A program made the translations under genes and the position numbers. Below are positions 29,126-38,360 of a stretch of 64,000 bases of DNA, in pieces. Location of the stretch: positions 1-64,000 of the forward strand of contig CAMOWK010000003.1 of the NCBI GenBank assembly GCA_946628415.1. The letters are read 5' to 3'. The notes beneath the pieces were generated by a model. The model did not search any database. It saw only the letters and a program-made list of their open reading frames with translations, and was not told where the DNA came from. Source of the DNA: an uncultured Lachnospiraceae bacterium. Lineage in GTDB: Bacteria; Bacillota; Clostridia; Lachnospirales; Lachnospiraceae. Position 1 is the stretch's first letter. Every line of letters begins with the position of its first letter.

Positions 29126-30196
29126 ATGAATCTTGTTAATCTGATTACAAAAGATGTAATATCTGAAAATGAAACTAAAAGAGGGATAGTTTCACTCAGA
29201 ATCCTGTATTTAGTTGTTATAACTGCATTTACTCTGGATAATCTTTTAGCAGGCACAGAAGTATTTAGGCAGTATCCGTTAAGAATAGCGCTTTTTTATG
29301 CGCTTATTGTTGTGCTTTTTCTTTGGACATATAAGTCAACTACCGGAGTTGCAATGATCTGCTTTTCTGTCTTTATTTTCCTTTGGACGCTTAGTATGAT
29401 TCCGTGTTACGGATGGAGTGCGGGTATGCAGAATTATTTCATAGTAATTCTCATGCTTTCATTTTTTGCTGTACATTCCGGAGCTGTCTTTAAGTTTATT
29501 CTTGCCGGCCTTATTCTGGCACTTAGAATTATAACTATATTTATATTCGGTGGAATGCAATCAGGTATAGACATTGTGAGTTCGGCGGATAAACTTATTC
29601 AGATCACCAATATTTCCTCAGTTTTTATATCGGTTATATTTATTTCATATATATTCAGCCGTGATGAGAATGAGGCGGAAACCAAGCTTATGAAGTATAA
29701 TGACAGGCTTGCGAAAGAAGCGGGAACTGATGAGCTTACCGGACTTAATAACAGAAGAAAAGCTATGGAGTATTTAGATAGAATTTCTAAAGCCGGTCAT
29801 TACAACTCCATAAGCATCGCCATGGGTGACATTGATTTCTTTAAAGACGTAAATGATACATATGGACATGACGCAGGCGACGAAGTTCTTAAATATGTTG
29901 CGAATACATTTAAATCCATATGCAAAGATTCGGCTTTTATATCACGATGGGGAGGCGAGGAATTTCTTATCATATTCCCGAACAAAAACGGAGATGATGC
30001 ATTTATTATACTTGAAGATATAAGAAATCATATCAAGGATAGCGTCATAAAAGTTAAGGGTAATGATATTAAGATTACCATTACCTTCGGACTTACGGAA
30101 TATGACTTTAGATCGGATATCAAAGAATGCGTAAAGTCTGCTGATGAAAGACTCTATACCGGTAAGAACAGTGGAAGAGACTGTGTTATATATTAG
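29126..30196 (+). CDS. Membrane diguanylate cyclase (GGDEF)
   Basis: The 356-residue product makes cyclic di-GMP from two GTP. Six or so hydrophobic spans occupy about residues 24-178, then a short helix. The GGDEF domain, about 190-356, begins TDELTGLNNRRKAMEYL and has the active-site GGEEF at 276-280, with GDIDFFKDVNDTYGHDAGDEVL upstream as expected. No RxxD inhibitory site is seen about five residues before GGEEF (sequence KDSAFISRW). The sensor part does not resemble a known sensory domain and may act through the membrane. It stands alone, with tmcAL divergent and recA downstream behind its own promoter. Confidence 0.92.
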   Translation: MNLVNLITKDVISENETKRGIVSLRILYLVVITAFTLDNLLAGTEVFRQYPLRIALFYALIVVLFLWTYKSTTGVAMICFSVFIFLWTLSMIPCYGWSAGMQNYFIVILMLSFFAVHSGAVFKFILAGLILALRIITIFIFGGMQSGIDIVSSADKLIQITNISSVFISVIFISYIFSRDENEAETKLMKYNDRLAKEAGTDELTGLNNRRKAMEYLDRISKAGHYNSISIAMGDIDFFKDVNDTYGHDAGDEVLKYVANTFKSICKDSAFISRWGGEEFLIIFPNKNGDDAFIILEDIRNHIKDSVIKVKGNDIKITITFGLTEYDFRSDIKECVKSADERLYTGKNSGRDCVIY

Positions 30197-30284
30197 AATT
30201 TATGAAATTTTGCAGTGGGCTTTGTTCTGGTATTAAGGGGATACTTGTGATATAATGAAGAGCCGGTATCATATGTTTTTTTAC

Positions 30285-30313
30285 TTGACTTTTAGTACTG
30301 TTTATTATATTAT
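30285..30313 (+). promoter_or_regulatory. recA promoter
   Basis: TTGACT (30285-30290), a 17-nt spacer and TATTAT (30308-30313). The LexA box begins 9 nt after the -10 box, so bound LexA would cover the transcription start. Confidence 0.8.
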
Positions 30314-30322
30314 TTAAAAAAA

Positions 30323-30336
30323 CGAACATATGTTTG
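30323..30336 (+). promoter_or_regulatory. LexA (SOS) box of recA
   Basis: CGAACATATGTTTG matches the Gram-positive LexA/DinR consensus CGAACRNRYGTTYG. It overlaps the start of the recA transcript and lies just before the AAGGAGG ribosome site, so it is a near-certain operator. Confidence 0.9.
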
Positions 30337-30348
30337 AAGGAGGATTAT

Positions 30349-31380
30349 ATGGCTAACGAAGATAAGATTAAAGCCCTTGATGCCGCCCTTTCTCAGCTTG
30401 AGAAACAGTTTGGTAAGGGTACGGTTATGAAACTTGGTGATAAGAATGCAAGTCTTAATATAGAGGCAGTGCCAACAGGATCGCTCAGTCTTGATATTGC
30501 ACTTGGTATAGGTGGACTTCCTAAGGGAAGAATTATAGAGATATACGGACCTGAATCAAGTGGTAAGACTACTGTTGCACTCCATGTAGTTGCCGAAGTA
30601 CAGAAGATGGGAGGCATTGCCGGTTTTATAGATGCTGAGCATGCTCTTGATCCTGTATATGCAAAGAATATAGGAGTTGATATAGATAATCTTTACATTT
30701 CACAGCCGGATAACGGTGAGCAGGCACTTGAGATAACAGAAACCATGGTCAGATCCGGTGCAGTTGATGTTATTATAGTTGACTCTGTTGCTGCGCTTGT
30801 TCCTAAGGCTGAAATTGAAGGAGATATGGGTGACAGTCATGTTGGTCTTCATGCAAGACTTATGTCTCAGGCACTCCGTAAGCTTACGGCAGCTATCAGC
30901 AGAACAAACTGTATAGTTATATTTATTAATCAGTTAAGAGAGAAAGTCGGAATCATGTTCGGTAATCCCGAGACTACGACAGGTGGTCGTGCTCTTAAGT
31001 TTTATGCATCCGTAAGACTTGATGTAAGACGTATAGAGACGCTTAAGGCAAGCGGTGAGGTTATCGGTAACAGAACGAGAGTTAAAGTCGTTAAGAACAA
31101 AGTTGCACCTCCGTTCAGAGAAGCAGAATTTGATATTATGTTCGGAAGAGGTATTTCAAAATCCGGTGATATTCTTGATCTGGCTGCTAACAATAATATA
31201 ATTGTCAAATCCGGTGCTTGGTATTCATACCTTGGTGAGAAGATCGGGCAGGGAAGAGAAAATGCAAAGGTTTATCTTGAACAGAATCCGGATGTTATGG
31301 CTGAAGTAGAAGCCGAAGTAAGAAAGAAGTATGCTCCGGATCCTGAAGAAGAAACCGGTGCACCTGAAGAAGAGGTATAA
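30349..31380 (+). CDS. recA: Recombinase RecA
   Basis: The 343-residue strand-exchange protein starts at ATG 30349, directly behind AAGGAGGATTAT; the TTG at 30334 lies within the operator and is rejected. Walker A is GPESSGKTT from residue 67. MAW-type and L2-loop sequences include [21 protein letters not shown] and [21 protein letters not shown]. The acidic C-terminus ends [11 protein letters not shown]. It is followed by recX 14 nt later. SOS control is shown by the upstream box. Confidence 0.98.
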   Translation: MANEDKIKALDAALSQLEKQFGKGTVMKLGDKNASLNIEAVPTGSLSLDIALGIGGLPKGRIIEIYGPESSGKTTVALHVVAEVQKMGGIAGFIDAEHALDPVYAKNIGVDIDNLYISQPDNGEQALEITETMVRSGAVDVIIVDSVAALVPKAEIEGDMGDSHVGLHARLMSQALRKLTAAISRTNCIVIFINQLREKVGIMFGNPETTTGGRALKFYASVRLDVRRIETLKASGEVIGNRTRVKVVKNKVAPPFREAEFDIMFGRGISKSGDILDLAANNNIIVKSGAWYSYLGEKIGQGRENAKVYLEQNPDVMAEVEAEVRKKYAPDPEEETGAPEEEV

Positions 31381-31394
31381 AAGAGGTTTGTTAT

Positions 31395-31991
31395 ATGGCA
31401 TATATCGAACTGAAACGTATTAGCAACCATTTTATGGCATATGTAGATTCCGAATATATAGGACCTATATATAAAAGTGATGCAGTTAAGTTTGATATTC
31501 CTGAAAGTGGTGATATTCCTGAGTCTTCTGTTATGGAGCTCAGGAATATTATATATAAACGTGCTGCCAATAAAGCGATGAACATTCTGGCGGTTCGGGA
31601 GGCTTCGAAAGGAGATATTATATCTAAACTGAAGCTTAAAAATTATACTGAATCAACTATTTCGGACGTCATCGATATGCTTTATTTTTATAATTATCTT
31701 GATGACAGAAGATATATAGAGTCATTTGTCAGAAGCAATATGGAAAAGAAGAGCAGAAGTCTTATAAGGCAGGAGCTTTCCATGAAAAATGTCGATATGT
31801 CTCTTGTTGATGAAATAATCGATAAACTTTTTTTTGAAAATGATATTGATGCTGATACGATTATCAGGGAAACAATCGAGAAGAAGTTTTCAGGGCAGGA
31901 TTTCTCTGATGAAAAAGTAAAGAGGCGAATCATTGCTTATATGTCAAGAAGGGGATTTAATCCGGGTGAGGTATATAGATTCCTTACCTAA
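31395..31991 (+). CDS. recX: RecA regulator RecX
   Basis: The 198-residue product is a RecX family protein that modulates RecA filaments. It shows the helical repeat features of the family: ASKGDIISKLKLKNY, YNYLDDRRYIESFVRSNMEKKSRSLIRQEL and the C-terminal KVKRRIIAYMSRRGFNPGEVYRFL. It lies 14 nt after recA and so shares the LexA-controlled transcript. Confidence 0.88.
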   Translation: MAYIELKRISNHFMAYVDSEYIGPIYKSDAVKFDIPESGDIPESSVMELRNIIYKRAANKAMNILAVREASKGDIISKLKLKNYTESTISDVIDMLYFYNYLDDRRYIESFVRSNMEKKSRSLIRQELSMKNVDMSLVDEIIDKLFFENDIDADTIIRETIEKKFSGQDFSDEKVKRRIIAYMSRRGFNPGEVYRFLT

Positions 31992-32014
31992 AACCTTCTT
32001 AAATCATGAAGTCC

Positions 32015-32043
32015 TTGACATAATTCTAAAAAACATTTAATAT
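32015..32043 (+). promoter_or_regulatory. Probable rny promoter
   Basis: TTGACA (32015-32020), a 17-nt spacer and TAATAT (32038-32043; four of six consensus positions). It is 45 nt before the GTG start. A TATACT at 32053 is an alternative -10. Confidence 0.5.
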
Positions 32044-32088
32044 TTTATAGGTTATACTATACCAAAAACTTAATAAGGAGGTGCTCCT

Positions 32089-33642
32089 GTGGAACTTACC
32101 ACTGTCATTATAGTGTGTGCAGTTATAGTTATCGTGGTTGCTGTCGTAGCATGGTTCGCCGGAATCGCATATCGCAAGAATATTGCGGAAGCTAAAATCG
32201 GCAAAGCTGAAGACAAAGCCAAGAGTATTATAGATGATGCACTTAAGACTGCTGAAGACAAAAAACGAGAAGTTCTTCTTAATGCTAAGGAGGAGGCCCT
32301 TAAGACTAAGAATGATATTGAAAAAGAAGTCAAGGACCGTCGTAATGAAATTCAGCGTATGGAAAAGAGAGTTCTGTCACGCGAGGAGAATCTTGATAAG
32401 AAAACTACTTCACTTGAGAGAAGAGAACAGTCTCTTACTCATAAAGAAGAGAATCTTGCAAGGAAACAAGCTGAAGTTGATGAACTTTCTGCAAAAAGAC
32501 TGCAGGAACTGGAACGAGTATCCGGACTCACCTCTGAACAAGCAAAGGAATATTTACTTAGGACTGTTGAGGAAGATGTAAAACATGAAACAGCAGTCAT
32601 GATCAAAGAATTAGAAACCAGAGCAAAAGAAGAAGCAGACAAAAAAGCTAAGAATTACGTTGTATCGGCAATTCAAAAATGCGCTGCGGATGTTGTATCA
32701 GAGTCAACCATATCATTGGTACAGCTGCCAAGCGACGAAATGAAAGGAAGGATCATAGGTCGAGAGGGTAGGAATATCCGTACACTTGAGACACTTACCG
32801 GTGTTGATCTTATTATAGATGACACACCGGAAGCTGTAGTTCTATCATGTTTCGATCCTATAAGAAGAGAAGTTGCAAGAATTGCACTTGAAAAGCTTAT
32901 AGTTGACGGACGTATTCATCCGGCAAGAATCGAAGAAATGGTTGAAAAGGCTAAGAAGGAAGTTGAGACCAAGATCAGAGAAGAGGGTGAAAATGCCGCA
33001 CTTATATGTGGTGTTCATGGTCTTCATCCTGAGCTCATCAAACTTCTCGGTCGTATGAAATATAGAACCAGTTATGGTCAGAATGTACTTAAACATTCGG
33101 TTGAAGTAGCTGAAATCTGCGGTATCATTGCCGGAGAAATCGGTGAAGACGTAAAGATGGCTAAGAGAGCCGGACTTTTGCACGATATAGGAAAATCTGT
33201 TGATCATGAGTTGGAAGGTTCGCATGTTACTATCGGTGTTGATCTTTGTCGTAAGTACAAGGAGTCTGCAATTGTTATTAATTCAGTTGCTTCTCACCAT
33301 GGTGACACGGATCCGGAAAGTCTTATAGCTTGTATAGTTCAGGCGGCTGATACAATTTCAGCTGCAAGACCTGGTGCAAGACGTGAGACACTTGAGACAT
33401 ATACAACTCGTCTTACAAAACTTGAAGACCTTGTTAATGATTTCAAGGGCGTAGATAAGACCTTTGCTATTCAGGCAGGACGTGAGATAAGAGTTATGGT
33501 TGTTCCAGAACTTGTAAATGACGCTGATATGGTACTTCTTGCCAGAGATATCTCAAAGAAAATCGAAGATGAACTTGAGTATCCTGGTCAGATAAAAGTA
33601 AATCTTATCAGAGAGTCACGTGTAACTGATTATGCTAAGTAA
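32089..33642 (+). CDS. rny: Ribonuclease Y
   Basis: The 517-residue membrane endoribonuclease (usual length about 520) starts mRNA decay in Firmicutes. It begins with GTG at 32089, behind AAGGAGGTG. A membrane anchor spans about residues 3-25, a long coiled coil about 30-190, and a KH domain about 205-270 ([16 protein letters not shown]). An HD domain, about 330-430, contains [12 protein letters not shown] with His365-Asp366 as metal ligands. The C-terminus has [18 protein letters not shown], the family ending. The gene has its own terminator. Confidence 0.97.
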   Translation: MELTTVIIVCAVIVIVVAVVAWFAGIAYRKNIAEAKIGKAEDKAKSIIDDALKTAEDKKREVLLNAKEEALKTKNDIEKEVKDRRNEIQRMEKRVLSREENLDKKTTSLERREQSLTHKEENLARKQAEVDELSAKRLQELERVSGLTSEQAKEYLLRTVEEDVKHETAVMIKELETRAKEEADKKAKNYVVSAIQKCAADVVSESTISLVQLPSDEMKGRIIGREGRNIRTLETLTGVDLIIDDTPEAVVLSCFDPIRREVARIALEKLIVDGRIHPARIEEMVEKAKKEVETKIREEGENAALICGVHGLHPELIKLLGRMKYRTSYGQNVLKHSVEVAEICGIIAGEIGEDVKMAKRAGLLHDIGKSVDHELEGSHVTIGVDLCRKYKESAIVINSVASHHGDTDPESLIACIVQAADTISAARPGARRETLETYTTRLTKLEDLVNDFKGVDKTFAIQAGREIRVMVVPELVNDADMVLLARDISKKIEDELEYPGQIKVNLIRESRVTDYAK

Positions 33643-33656
33643 TTAGAATTTTGAGT

Positions 33657-33688
33657 CAAGCTGCGCAATTACGCAGCTTGATTTTTTT
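33657..33688 (+). terminator. Terminator after rny
   Basis: A 9-bp stem, CAAGCTGCG with CGCAGCTTG, has a 6-nt loop and is followed by a seven-T run. It lies 14 nt after the rny stop codon. Confidence 0.88.
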
Positions 33689-33713
33689 AGCTTTTTTGAA
33701 AGGAAGATTAAAA

Positions 33714-34265
33714 ATGAATGAAAACGAGCTTTCTTTTAAACGTCTTGGAAGAGAATTAAAGTATGAGGGTAACAGACTTAAATTTTACGAAGATACATAT
33801 GAGATGCCGGACGGAAATGTCATAAAGTACGATTACATACAAAACAGAAATGGCGCAGCTGTACTTCCTGTTGATGATGATGGAAGACTGGTACTTGTAA
33901 AACAGTATAGACCGCCTCTTGATGGGGTAACGCTTGAGATACCTGCAGGTTCGCTTGATTATCCTGAAGAGGATTTTACTGTATGTGCTAAAAGAGAGGC
34001 GGAAGAAGAAACCGGTATAATAGTCGGGGAATTAAAATACATTTCCACTGTATATCCGCTTACGGCATTTGTGGGTGAAAAGACAAATGTATATATAGGG
34101 TTTGCGGATGGATACGGCGAGAAGAAACCGGACTTTGAAGAGTTTATAAATGTTGAAAGAATTACCCTTGAAGAAGCTCTTGATATGATAGCCAAAGGAG
34201 TAATAGTTGACAGTAAAACCATAATTGCGGTTTTCGCATATAAAAACATTACAGATAATAAATAA
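33714..34265 (+). CDS. Nudix hydrolase, ADP-ribose pyrophosphatase-like
   Basis: The 183-residue product starts at ATG 33714 behind AAAGGAAG; an open frame from 33651 runs through the rny terminator and is not a real start. The Nudix box starts at Gly79 and keeps the full pattern G-x5-E-x7-REAEEETGI. The VKQYRPPLDGVTLEIPAG sequence in front is typical of ADP-ribose pyrophosphatases (NudF type), which cleave ADP-ribose to AMP and ribose 5-phosphate. It has no partner gene. The 207 nt after it hold only the xerD promoter and AT-rich sequence. Confidence 0.88.
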   Translation: MNENELSFKRLGRELKYEGNRLKFYEDTYEMPDGNVIKYDYIQNRNGAAVLPVDDDGRLVLVKQYRPPLDGVTLEIPAGSLDYPEEDFTVCAKREAEEETGIIVGELKYISTVYPLTAFVGEKTNVYIGFADGYGEKKPDFEEFINVERITLEEALDMIAKGVIVDSKTIIAVFAYKNITDNK

Positions 34266-34379
34266 AAAAATAAAAAAACTTTTTCATATATTTTGTAGAC
34301 ATAATTCCTACACACTTCATTATCTTGTGGAATGCCCGAAAAACCTAGTAAAATCAACGGTTTTCATAAAATTTTTATA

Positions 34380-34408
34380 TTGATTTTATGTAAATTTGAA
34401 ATTATACT
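34380..34408 (+). promoter_or_regulatory. xerD promoter
   Basis: TTGATT (34380-34385), a 17-nt spacer and TATACT (34403-34408), 65 nt before the gene. Confidence 0.65.
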
Positions 34409-34472
34409 GTAACAGAAGCGAAATGAAATGATTACATTTTGTAACATTTGATTTAACTTTAAGGGGAGATGT

Positions 34473-35357
34473 ATGGATAAGTTTGTAAAAGAGTTTGTAG
34501 AATATCTTGAGAATGTAAAACACGCCAGAAATAACACACTTCAGTCTTACAGACGTGATCTTGTAAAATTTGCTGACTACTTTAATAATAGTCAGCTTAC
34601 TGATGTGTCTGAGGTTAACAGTACATTTCTCAATTCATATATTCTTTTTCTTGAGAAGCAGAAATTCAGTTCTGCTACTATATCAAGATCAATCGCTAGT
34701 CTGAGGGCTTTTTTTGAGTTCCTTCAGTCTAATGGTGTTATCAGGAAAAATCCTGCTGATTCATTAAAGCCACCTAAGGTTGAAAAGAAGATACCGGAGA
34801 CTCTGACTGTGGAAGAAGTAAATGAACTTCTCAGCATGCCTTCAGGGAAGAATAATAAGGAGATCAGGGATAAAGCTATGCTTGAACTTCTTTATGCTAC
34901 TGGTATGAGAGTAACTGAGCTTATTTCTCTCCGGCTTTCCGATGTTCATCTGCAGTTTGATTATATCGAATGTACAGATAACGGCAAGACAAGAGTTATT
35001 CCTATCGAGCATCAGGCAAAGATGGCTCTCTCTAATTATATTTATAAAGTGAGACCGTCTATGTGTAATGATTCGGAATTCCTTTTCTCCAATGTTAAGG
35101 GAGGACAGATGTCAAGACAGGGGTTCTGGAAGATTATAAAAGGCTATGCTAAAATGGCCGGAATTGAAAAGGATATAACACCGCATATGATAAGGCATTC
35201 ATTTGCTTCACATATGGTTAATAATGGTGCTGATATAAGGGCTGTTCAGGAAATGCTTGGACATTCCGATATATCTTCAACTCAGGTTTATCTTAAGAAT
35301 AAGAAGAGCAGATTAAAAGAAGTATATGATATGGCTCATCCAAGAGCAAATATGTAA
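34473..35357 (+). CDS. xerD: Tyrosine recombinase XerD
   Basis: The 294-residue recombinase resolves chromosome dimers at dif. The N-terminal SAM-like core-binding domain spans about 1-90 (FVEYLENVKHARNNTLQSYRRDL). The catalytic residues are all visible: Arg146 in ATGMRVTEL, His238 and Arg241 in HMIRHSF, His264 in LGHSDISS and Tyr273 in TQVYL. Length and motifs fit XerC/XerD rather than a phage integrase. It is followed 17 nt later by aroC. Confidence 0.92.
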   Translation: MDKFVKEFVEYLENVKHARNNTLQSYRRDLVKFADYFNNSQLTDVSEVNSTFLNSYILFLEKQKFSSATISRSIASLRAFFEFLQSNGVIRKNPADSLKPPKVEKKIPETLTVEEVNELLSMPSGKNNKEIRDKAMLELLYATGMRVTELISLRLSDVHLQFDYIECTDNGKTRVIPIEHQAKMALSNYIYKVRPSMCNDSEFLFSNVKGGQMSRQGFWKIIKGYAKMAGIEKDITPHMIRHSFASHMVNNGADIRAVQEMLGHSDISSTQVYLKNKKSRLKEVYDMAHPRANM

Positions 35358-35374
35358 AGATTTTGAGGTTACAT

Positions 35375-36472
35375 ATGTCAGGTTCAATATTTGGGAAAAA
35401 TCTCAGGGTTTCAACATGGGGAGAATCTCATGGTAAGGCAGTTGGAGCAGTTATAGACGGTTGCCCGGCGGGTCTTAGCATAGATGAGGATTACATTCAA
35501 AGCTTCCTTGACAGAAGGAAGCCGGGGCAGTCCAAGTTCACAACCGCAAGAAACGAAGATGATAAAGTTATGATCATGTCGGGAGTATTTGAGGGTAAAA
35601 CTACAGGTACTCCTATATCTTTGCTTGTTTTTAATACTGATCACAGGTCGGCGGACTACGGAAACGTTAAAGATACATTTAGACCGGGTCACGCTGATTA
35701 TACATTTGATGAAAAGTACGGATTCAGGGATTACAGAGGCGGTGGAAGATCGTCGGGAAGAGAAACCATAGGTCGTGTTGCGGCCGGTGCTGTTGCGGCA
35801 AAACTGCTCAGTGAATTTGGTGTTTCATTTACTACGTATGTCGATATGATAGGCAATATTAAAGTTAATGAAACAAAGCTTGATAAGGCGTTTATAAATG
35901 AAAATCCGCTTTATATGCCTGATAAAGATGCTTATGAAAAAGCGTCCGATTATTTGTCGAAGCTTTCAGCTTCCGGTGATTCATCAGGTTCATCTGTAAA
36001 ATGTATCGTTTCAGGTGTTATGACCGGTCTTGGAGATCCTGTATTTGATAAGCTTGACGCGCGTCTTGCTTACGGGATAATGTCGATCGGGGCTGTAAAA
36101 GCTGTTGAAATTGGTGACGGTACAGCTGTGGTAAATAGCACGGGAAGCGGCAATAATGATGCATTTATCGTAAGTGAAGGCAGGATTAGCAAGGAGACTA
36201 ACCATTCGGGTGGTACACTCGGAGGGATAAGTGACGGTGACAGTTTGATAATAAGAGCGTCATTTAAGCCGACGCCTTCTATATATTCTTCGCAAAAAAC
36301 AGTAACGAAGGATGGAAATGAAACGGTTCTTGCAATTAAAGGCAGGCATGATCCTGTAATAGGACCAAGGGCAGCAGTTGTTGTTGAATCTATGACTGCA
36401 CTTGTGATTGCTGATCTCCTTCTTGGAAATGCATCGTCAACACTTGGAAATCTGAAAAAAATATATTTATAA
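35375..36472 (+). CDS. aroC: Chorismate synthase
   Basis: The 365-residue enzyme makes chorismate from 5-enolpyruvylshikimate 3-phosphate using reduced FMN. The start at 35375 follows GAGG and gives the family N-terminus MSGSIFGKNLRVSTWGESHG; the frame opens at 35363. Other family signatures are GRSSGRETIGRVAAGAVA, TNHSGGTLGGISDG and GRHDPVIGPRAA. It is the final enzyme of the shikimate pathway; the fused aroE-aroK lies just past rpsO. Confidence 0.97.
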   Translation: MSGSIFGKNLRVSTWGESHGKAVGAVIDGCPAGLSIDEDYIQSFLDRRKPGQSKFTTARNEDDKVMIMSGVFEGKTTGTPISLLVFNTDHRSADYGNVKDTFRPGHADYTFDEKYGFRDYRGGGRSSGRETIGRVAAGAVAAKLLSEFGVSFTTYVDMIGNIKVNETKLDKAFINENPLYMPDKDAYEKASDYLSKLSASGDSSGSSVKCIVSGVMTGLGDPVFDKLDARLAYGIMSIGAVKAVEIGDGTAVVNSTGSGNNDAFIVSEGRISKETNHSGGTLGGISDGDSLIIRASFKPTPSIYSSQKTVTKDGNETVLAIKGRHDPVIGPRAAVVVESMTALVIADLLLGNASSTLGNLKKIYL

Positions 36473-36501
36473 AATACTTCCCAAAGCGGTTTAAAACGTA
36501 C

Positions 36502-36530
36502 TTGCAAAGGAAGAACTATTCTGTTATTAT
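36502..36530 (+). promoter_or_regulatory. rpsO promoter
   Basis: TTGCAA (36502-36507), a 17-nt spacer and TATTAT (36525-36530), giving a leader of about 77 nt. Confidence 0.65.
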
Positions 36531-36550
36531 ACACGAAGCTGTTACTTAGA

Positions 36551-36575
36551 TATGGGATTCTCCAACCCATGTCCC
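36551..36575 (+). promoter_or_regulatory. rpsO leader structure, possible S15 autoregulation site
   Basis: TATGGG (36551-36556) can pair with CCCATG (36566-36571). The same GGGA (36554-36557) can instead pair with TCCC (36572-36575). S15 is known to bind leader RNAs of its own mRNA in several bacteria, with unrelated structures. Whether this is such a site is inference. Confidence 0.35.
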
Positions 36576-36613
36576 GGTTACAAGCGATTATTAATTATAA
36601 GGAGGACTTTGCT

Positions 36614-36880
36614 ATGATAACAGCAGAGCAGAAAAAAGACATCGTTGCTAAGTATGGCAAGGATGCAAACGACACAGGTTCACCTGAGGTTCAGGTTGCG
36701 CTTCTTACAGCCAGAATCAATGACCTGAATGAGCATTTTAAGGCTCATCCACATGATCACCATTCAAGAAGAGGCCTTCTTAAGATGGTTGGTCAGAGAA
36801 GAAATATGCTTGCATATATTAAGAGTAAGGATATCAATCGTTACAGAGAGCTTATCGAGAAGCTTGGACTTAGAAAGTAA
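36614..36880 (+). CDS. rpsO: Small ribosomal subunit protein uS15
   Basis: The 88-residue uS15 starts behind AAGGAGG at ATG 36614; the frame is open from 36569. Typical sequence includes [37 protein letters not shown] and [13 protein letters not shown]. It has its own promoter and terminator. Confidence 0.97.
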   Translation: MITAEQKKDIVAKYGKDANDTGSPEVQVALLTARINDLNEHFKAHPHDHHSRRGLLKMVGQRRNMLAYIKSKDINRYRELIEKLGLRK

Positions 36881-36890
36881 GCAAAGTTAG

Positions 36891-36924
36891 ACGCGGCGAC
36901 CATACGGTTGCTGCGTTTTTCAGT
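36891..36924 (+). terminator. Terminator after rpsO
   Basis: ACGCGGCGACC pairs with GGTTGCTGCGT over 11 bp including G-T pairs, with the loop ATAC and a TTTTT tail. It ends 15 nt before the aroE-aroK start codon, so read-through or a further promoter must feed that gene. Confidence 0.75.
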
Positions 36925-36938
36925 TTGTGAGGGATAGA

Positions 36939-38321
36939 ATGATAAAAGGAAGTACAAAGGTTTTCGGAATATTTGGGAGACCGATAGAACACACATTATC
37001 ACCGTTTATACATAATACTTTGGCAAAAGTTTTGGGTGAAGATTCGGTATATATAGCGTTTCATGTGGAAGATTCGCTGGAAAAGGCGGCTTTAGGTGCG
37101 CATGCTATGGGTGTAGAAGGACTTAATATAACCGTGCCATTTAAAGAAGAGATAAAGAAAAGCCTTACTGGAATTGATGAGACTGCCAAAGCTATCGGTG
37201 CAGTAAATACTCTTGTTCGTACTGATGACGGTTACGTTGGTTATAATACGGATATTTACGGAATTAAAAGGGCTCTTTACGAATGCCTTGATTTTTCAAA
37301 GCATGACGCGGTTGTTCTTGGCGCAGGAGGAGCCGCAAGAGCAGTTGTTTATATGTGTATGACCGAGGGTTGCAGAAGGGTATATATAGTTAATCGTACC
37401 ATTGAGAAGGCAAAGGCTCTTGCTGATGAAATGAATGAGAAGGCAGGAAAAACAGGCAGTACGGTTGCTGTACCTGTTGCTGTATCGGACATTAATAAAA
37501 TAGACAGTGATAATTACGTAGTTATCCAGTGCACATCGCTTGGTCTAAAAAAAGAAGACGGGCTTCTTTTGGATGATGATTCATTTTATAAAAAAGCCGC
37601 CTTTGGCTATGACCTTATATATAATCCGGCGGATACTCCGTTTGTTAAAAAAATGACAGAACTGGGTGTTCCTGTAGATAACGGGCTTTCAATGCTTCTT
37701 TATCAGGCTGTAAGAAGCCATGAATTATGGACGGGAAGGGATATTCCCGAAGAGGCAGTTACAAAAACCTGTGCGGCTCTCAGAAAAAAAGTCTATGGGG
37801 ATAATATTGTTTTGACCGGTTTCATGGGAACGGGTAAATCAACTGTCGGGAAGATACTGGCTGAAACTACAGATAAAAAGCTGGTTGATATGGATGCTGA
37901 AATCGTTCGCGAGGCAGGAATCAGTATAAATGAAATCTTTGAAAAGTATGGAGAAGAAGGGTTTAGAAATCTGGAACATAACATGCTTATAAAGTATTCT
38001 GAGGAACTGTATAATTCAGTCATTTCAACAGGTGGCGGAATAGTTGTCCGTGAAGATAATATCCCGTATCTTAAGGAGCTTGGTGCAGTTGTTTATCTTG
38101 ATGCTTCCGATGAGGTTATCTATGACAGGATAAAAGATGACACGGGAAGACCGCTGCTTAAGGACTGTGATAAAGAGACGGCGCTTCAAAGGATAGCAGC
38201 TTTAAAAGAAAAGAGGATTTTAAAGTATATGAAAGCACATGATATTTATATATCTGTGGATGATTTAAGTGCTGCAGATGCAGCTCTTAAAGTTCTGTCC
38301 GAAGTGCAAAGTTTAGCTTGA
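36939..38321 (+). CDS. Bifunctional shikimate dehydrogenase / shikimate kinase
   Basis: A single 461-residue frame joins two enzymes of the shikimate pathway. Residues about 1-275 are AroE: FGRPIEHTLSPFIHN (substrate site), NITVPFKEE, IGAVNTLV and the NADP loop VLGAGGAARA. Residues about 290-461 are AroK, with P-loop GFMGTGKST from Gly294 (Lys300), VDMDAEI and the STGGGIV shikimate-binding segment. The start at 36939 follows AGGG; GTG 36927 is possible. The protein converts 3-dehydroshikimate to shikimate and on to shikimate 3-phosphate. It stands between rpsO and pnp, which are neighbours in many bacteria. No frameshift is seen at the junction, so the fusion looks genuine. Confidence 0.93.
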   Translation: MIKGSTKVFGIFGRPIEHTLSPFIHNTLAKVLGEDSVYIAFHVEDSLEKAALGAHAMGVEGLNITVPFKEEIKKSLTGIDETAKAIGAVNTLVRTDDGYVGYNTDIYGIKRALYECLDFSKHDAVVLGAGGAARAVVYMCMTEGCRRVYIVNRTIEKAKALADEMNEKAGKTGSTVAVPVAVSDINKIDSDNYVVIQCTSLGLKKEDGLLLDDDSFYKKAAFGYDLIYNPADTPFVKKMTELGVPVDNGLSMLLYQAVRSHELWTGRDIPEEAVTKTCAALRKKVYGDNIVLTGFMGTGKSTVGKILAETTDKKLVDMDAEIVREAGISINEIFEKYGEEGFRNLEHNMLIKYSEELYNSVISTGGGIVVREDNIPYLKELGAVVYLDASDEVIYDRIKDDTGRPLLKDCDKETALQRIAALKEKRILKYMKAHDIYISVDDLSAADAALKVLSEVQSLA

Positions 38322-38346
38322 TGAAAATACCCTCTTATGTTAGAAT
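38318..38346 (+). promoter_or_regulatory. pnp promoter
   Basis: TTGATG (38318-38323, overlapping the aroE-aroK stop codon), a 17-nt spacer and TAGAAT (38341-38346). Transcription should start near 38353, a few bases before the leader hairpin. Confidence 0.65.
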
Positions 38347-38360
38347 CTAAAGGATTTTTT

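Noticed and set aside
34473..35357. Phage or element integrase
   Set aside because: Size, core motifs and linkage to aroC fit XerD; no other phage or element genes and no flanking att-like repeats are seen.
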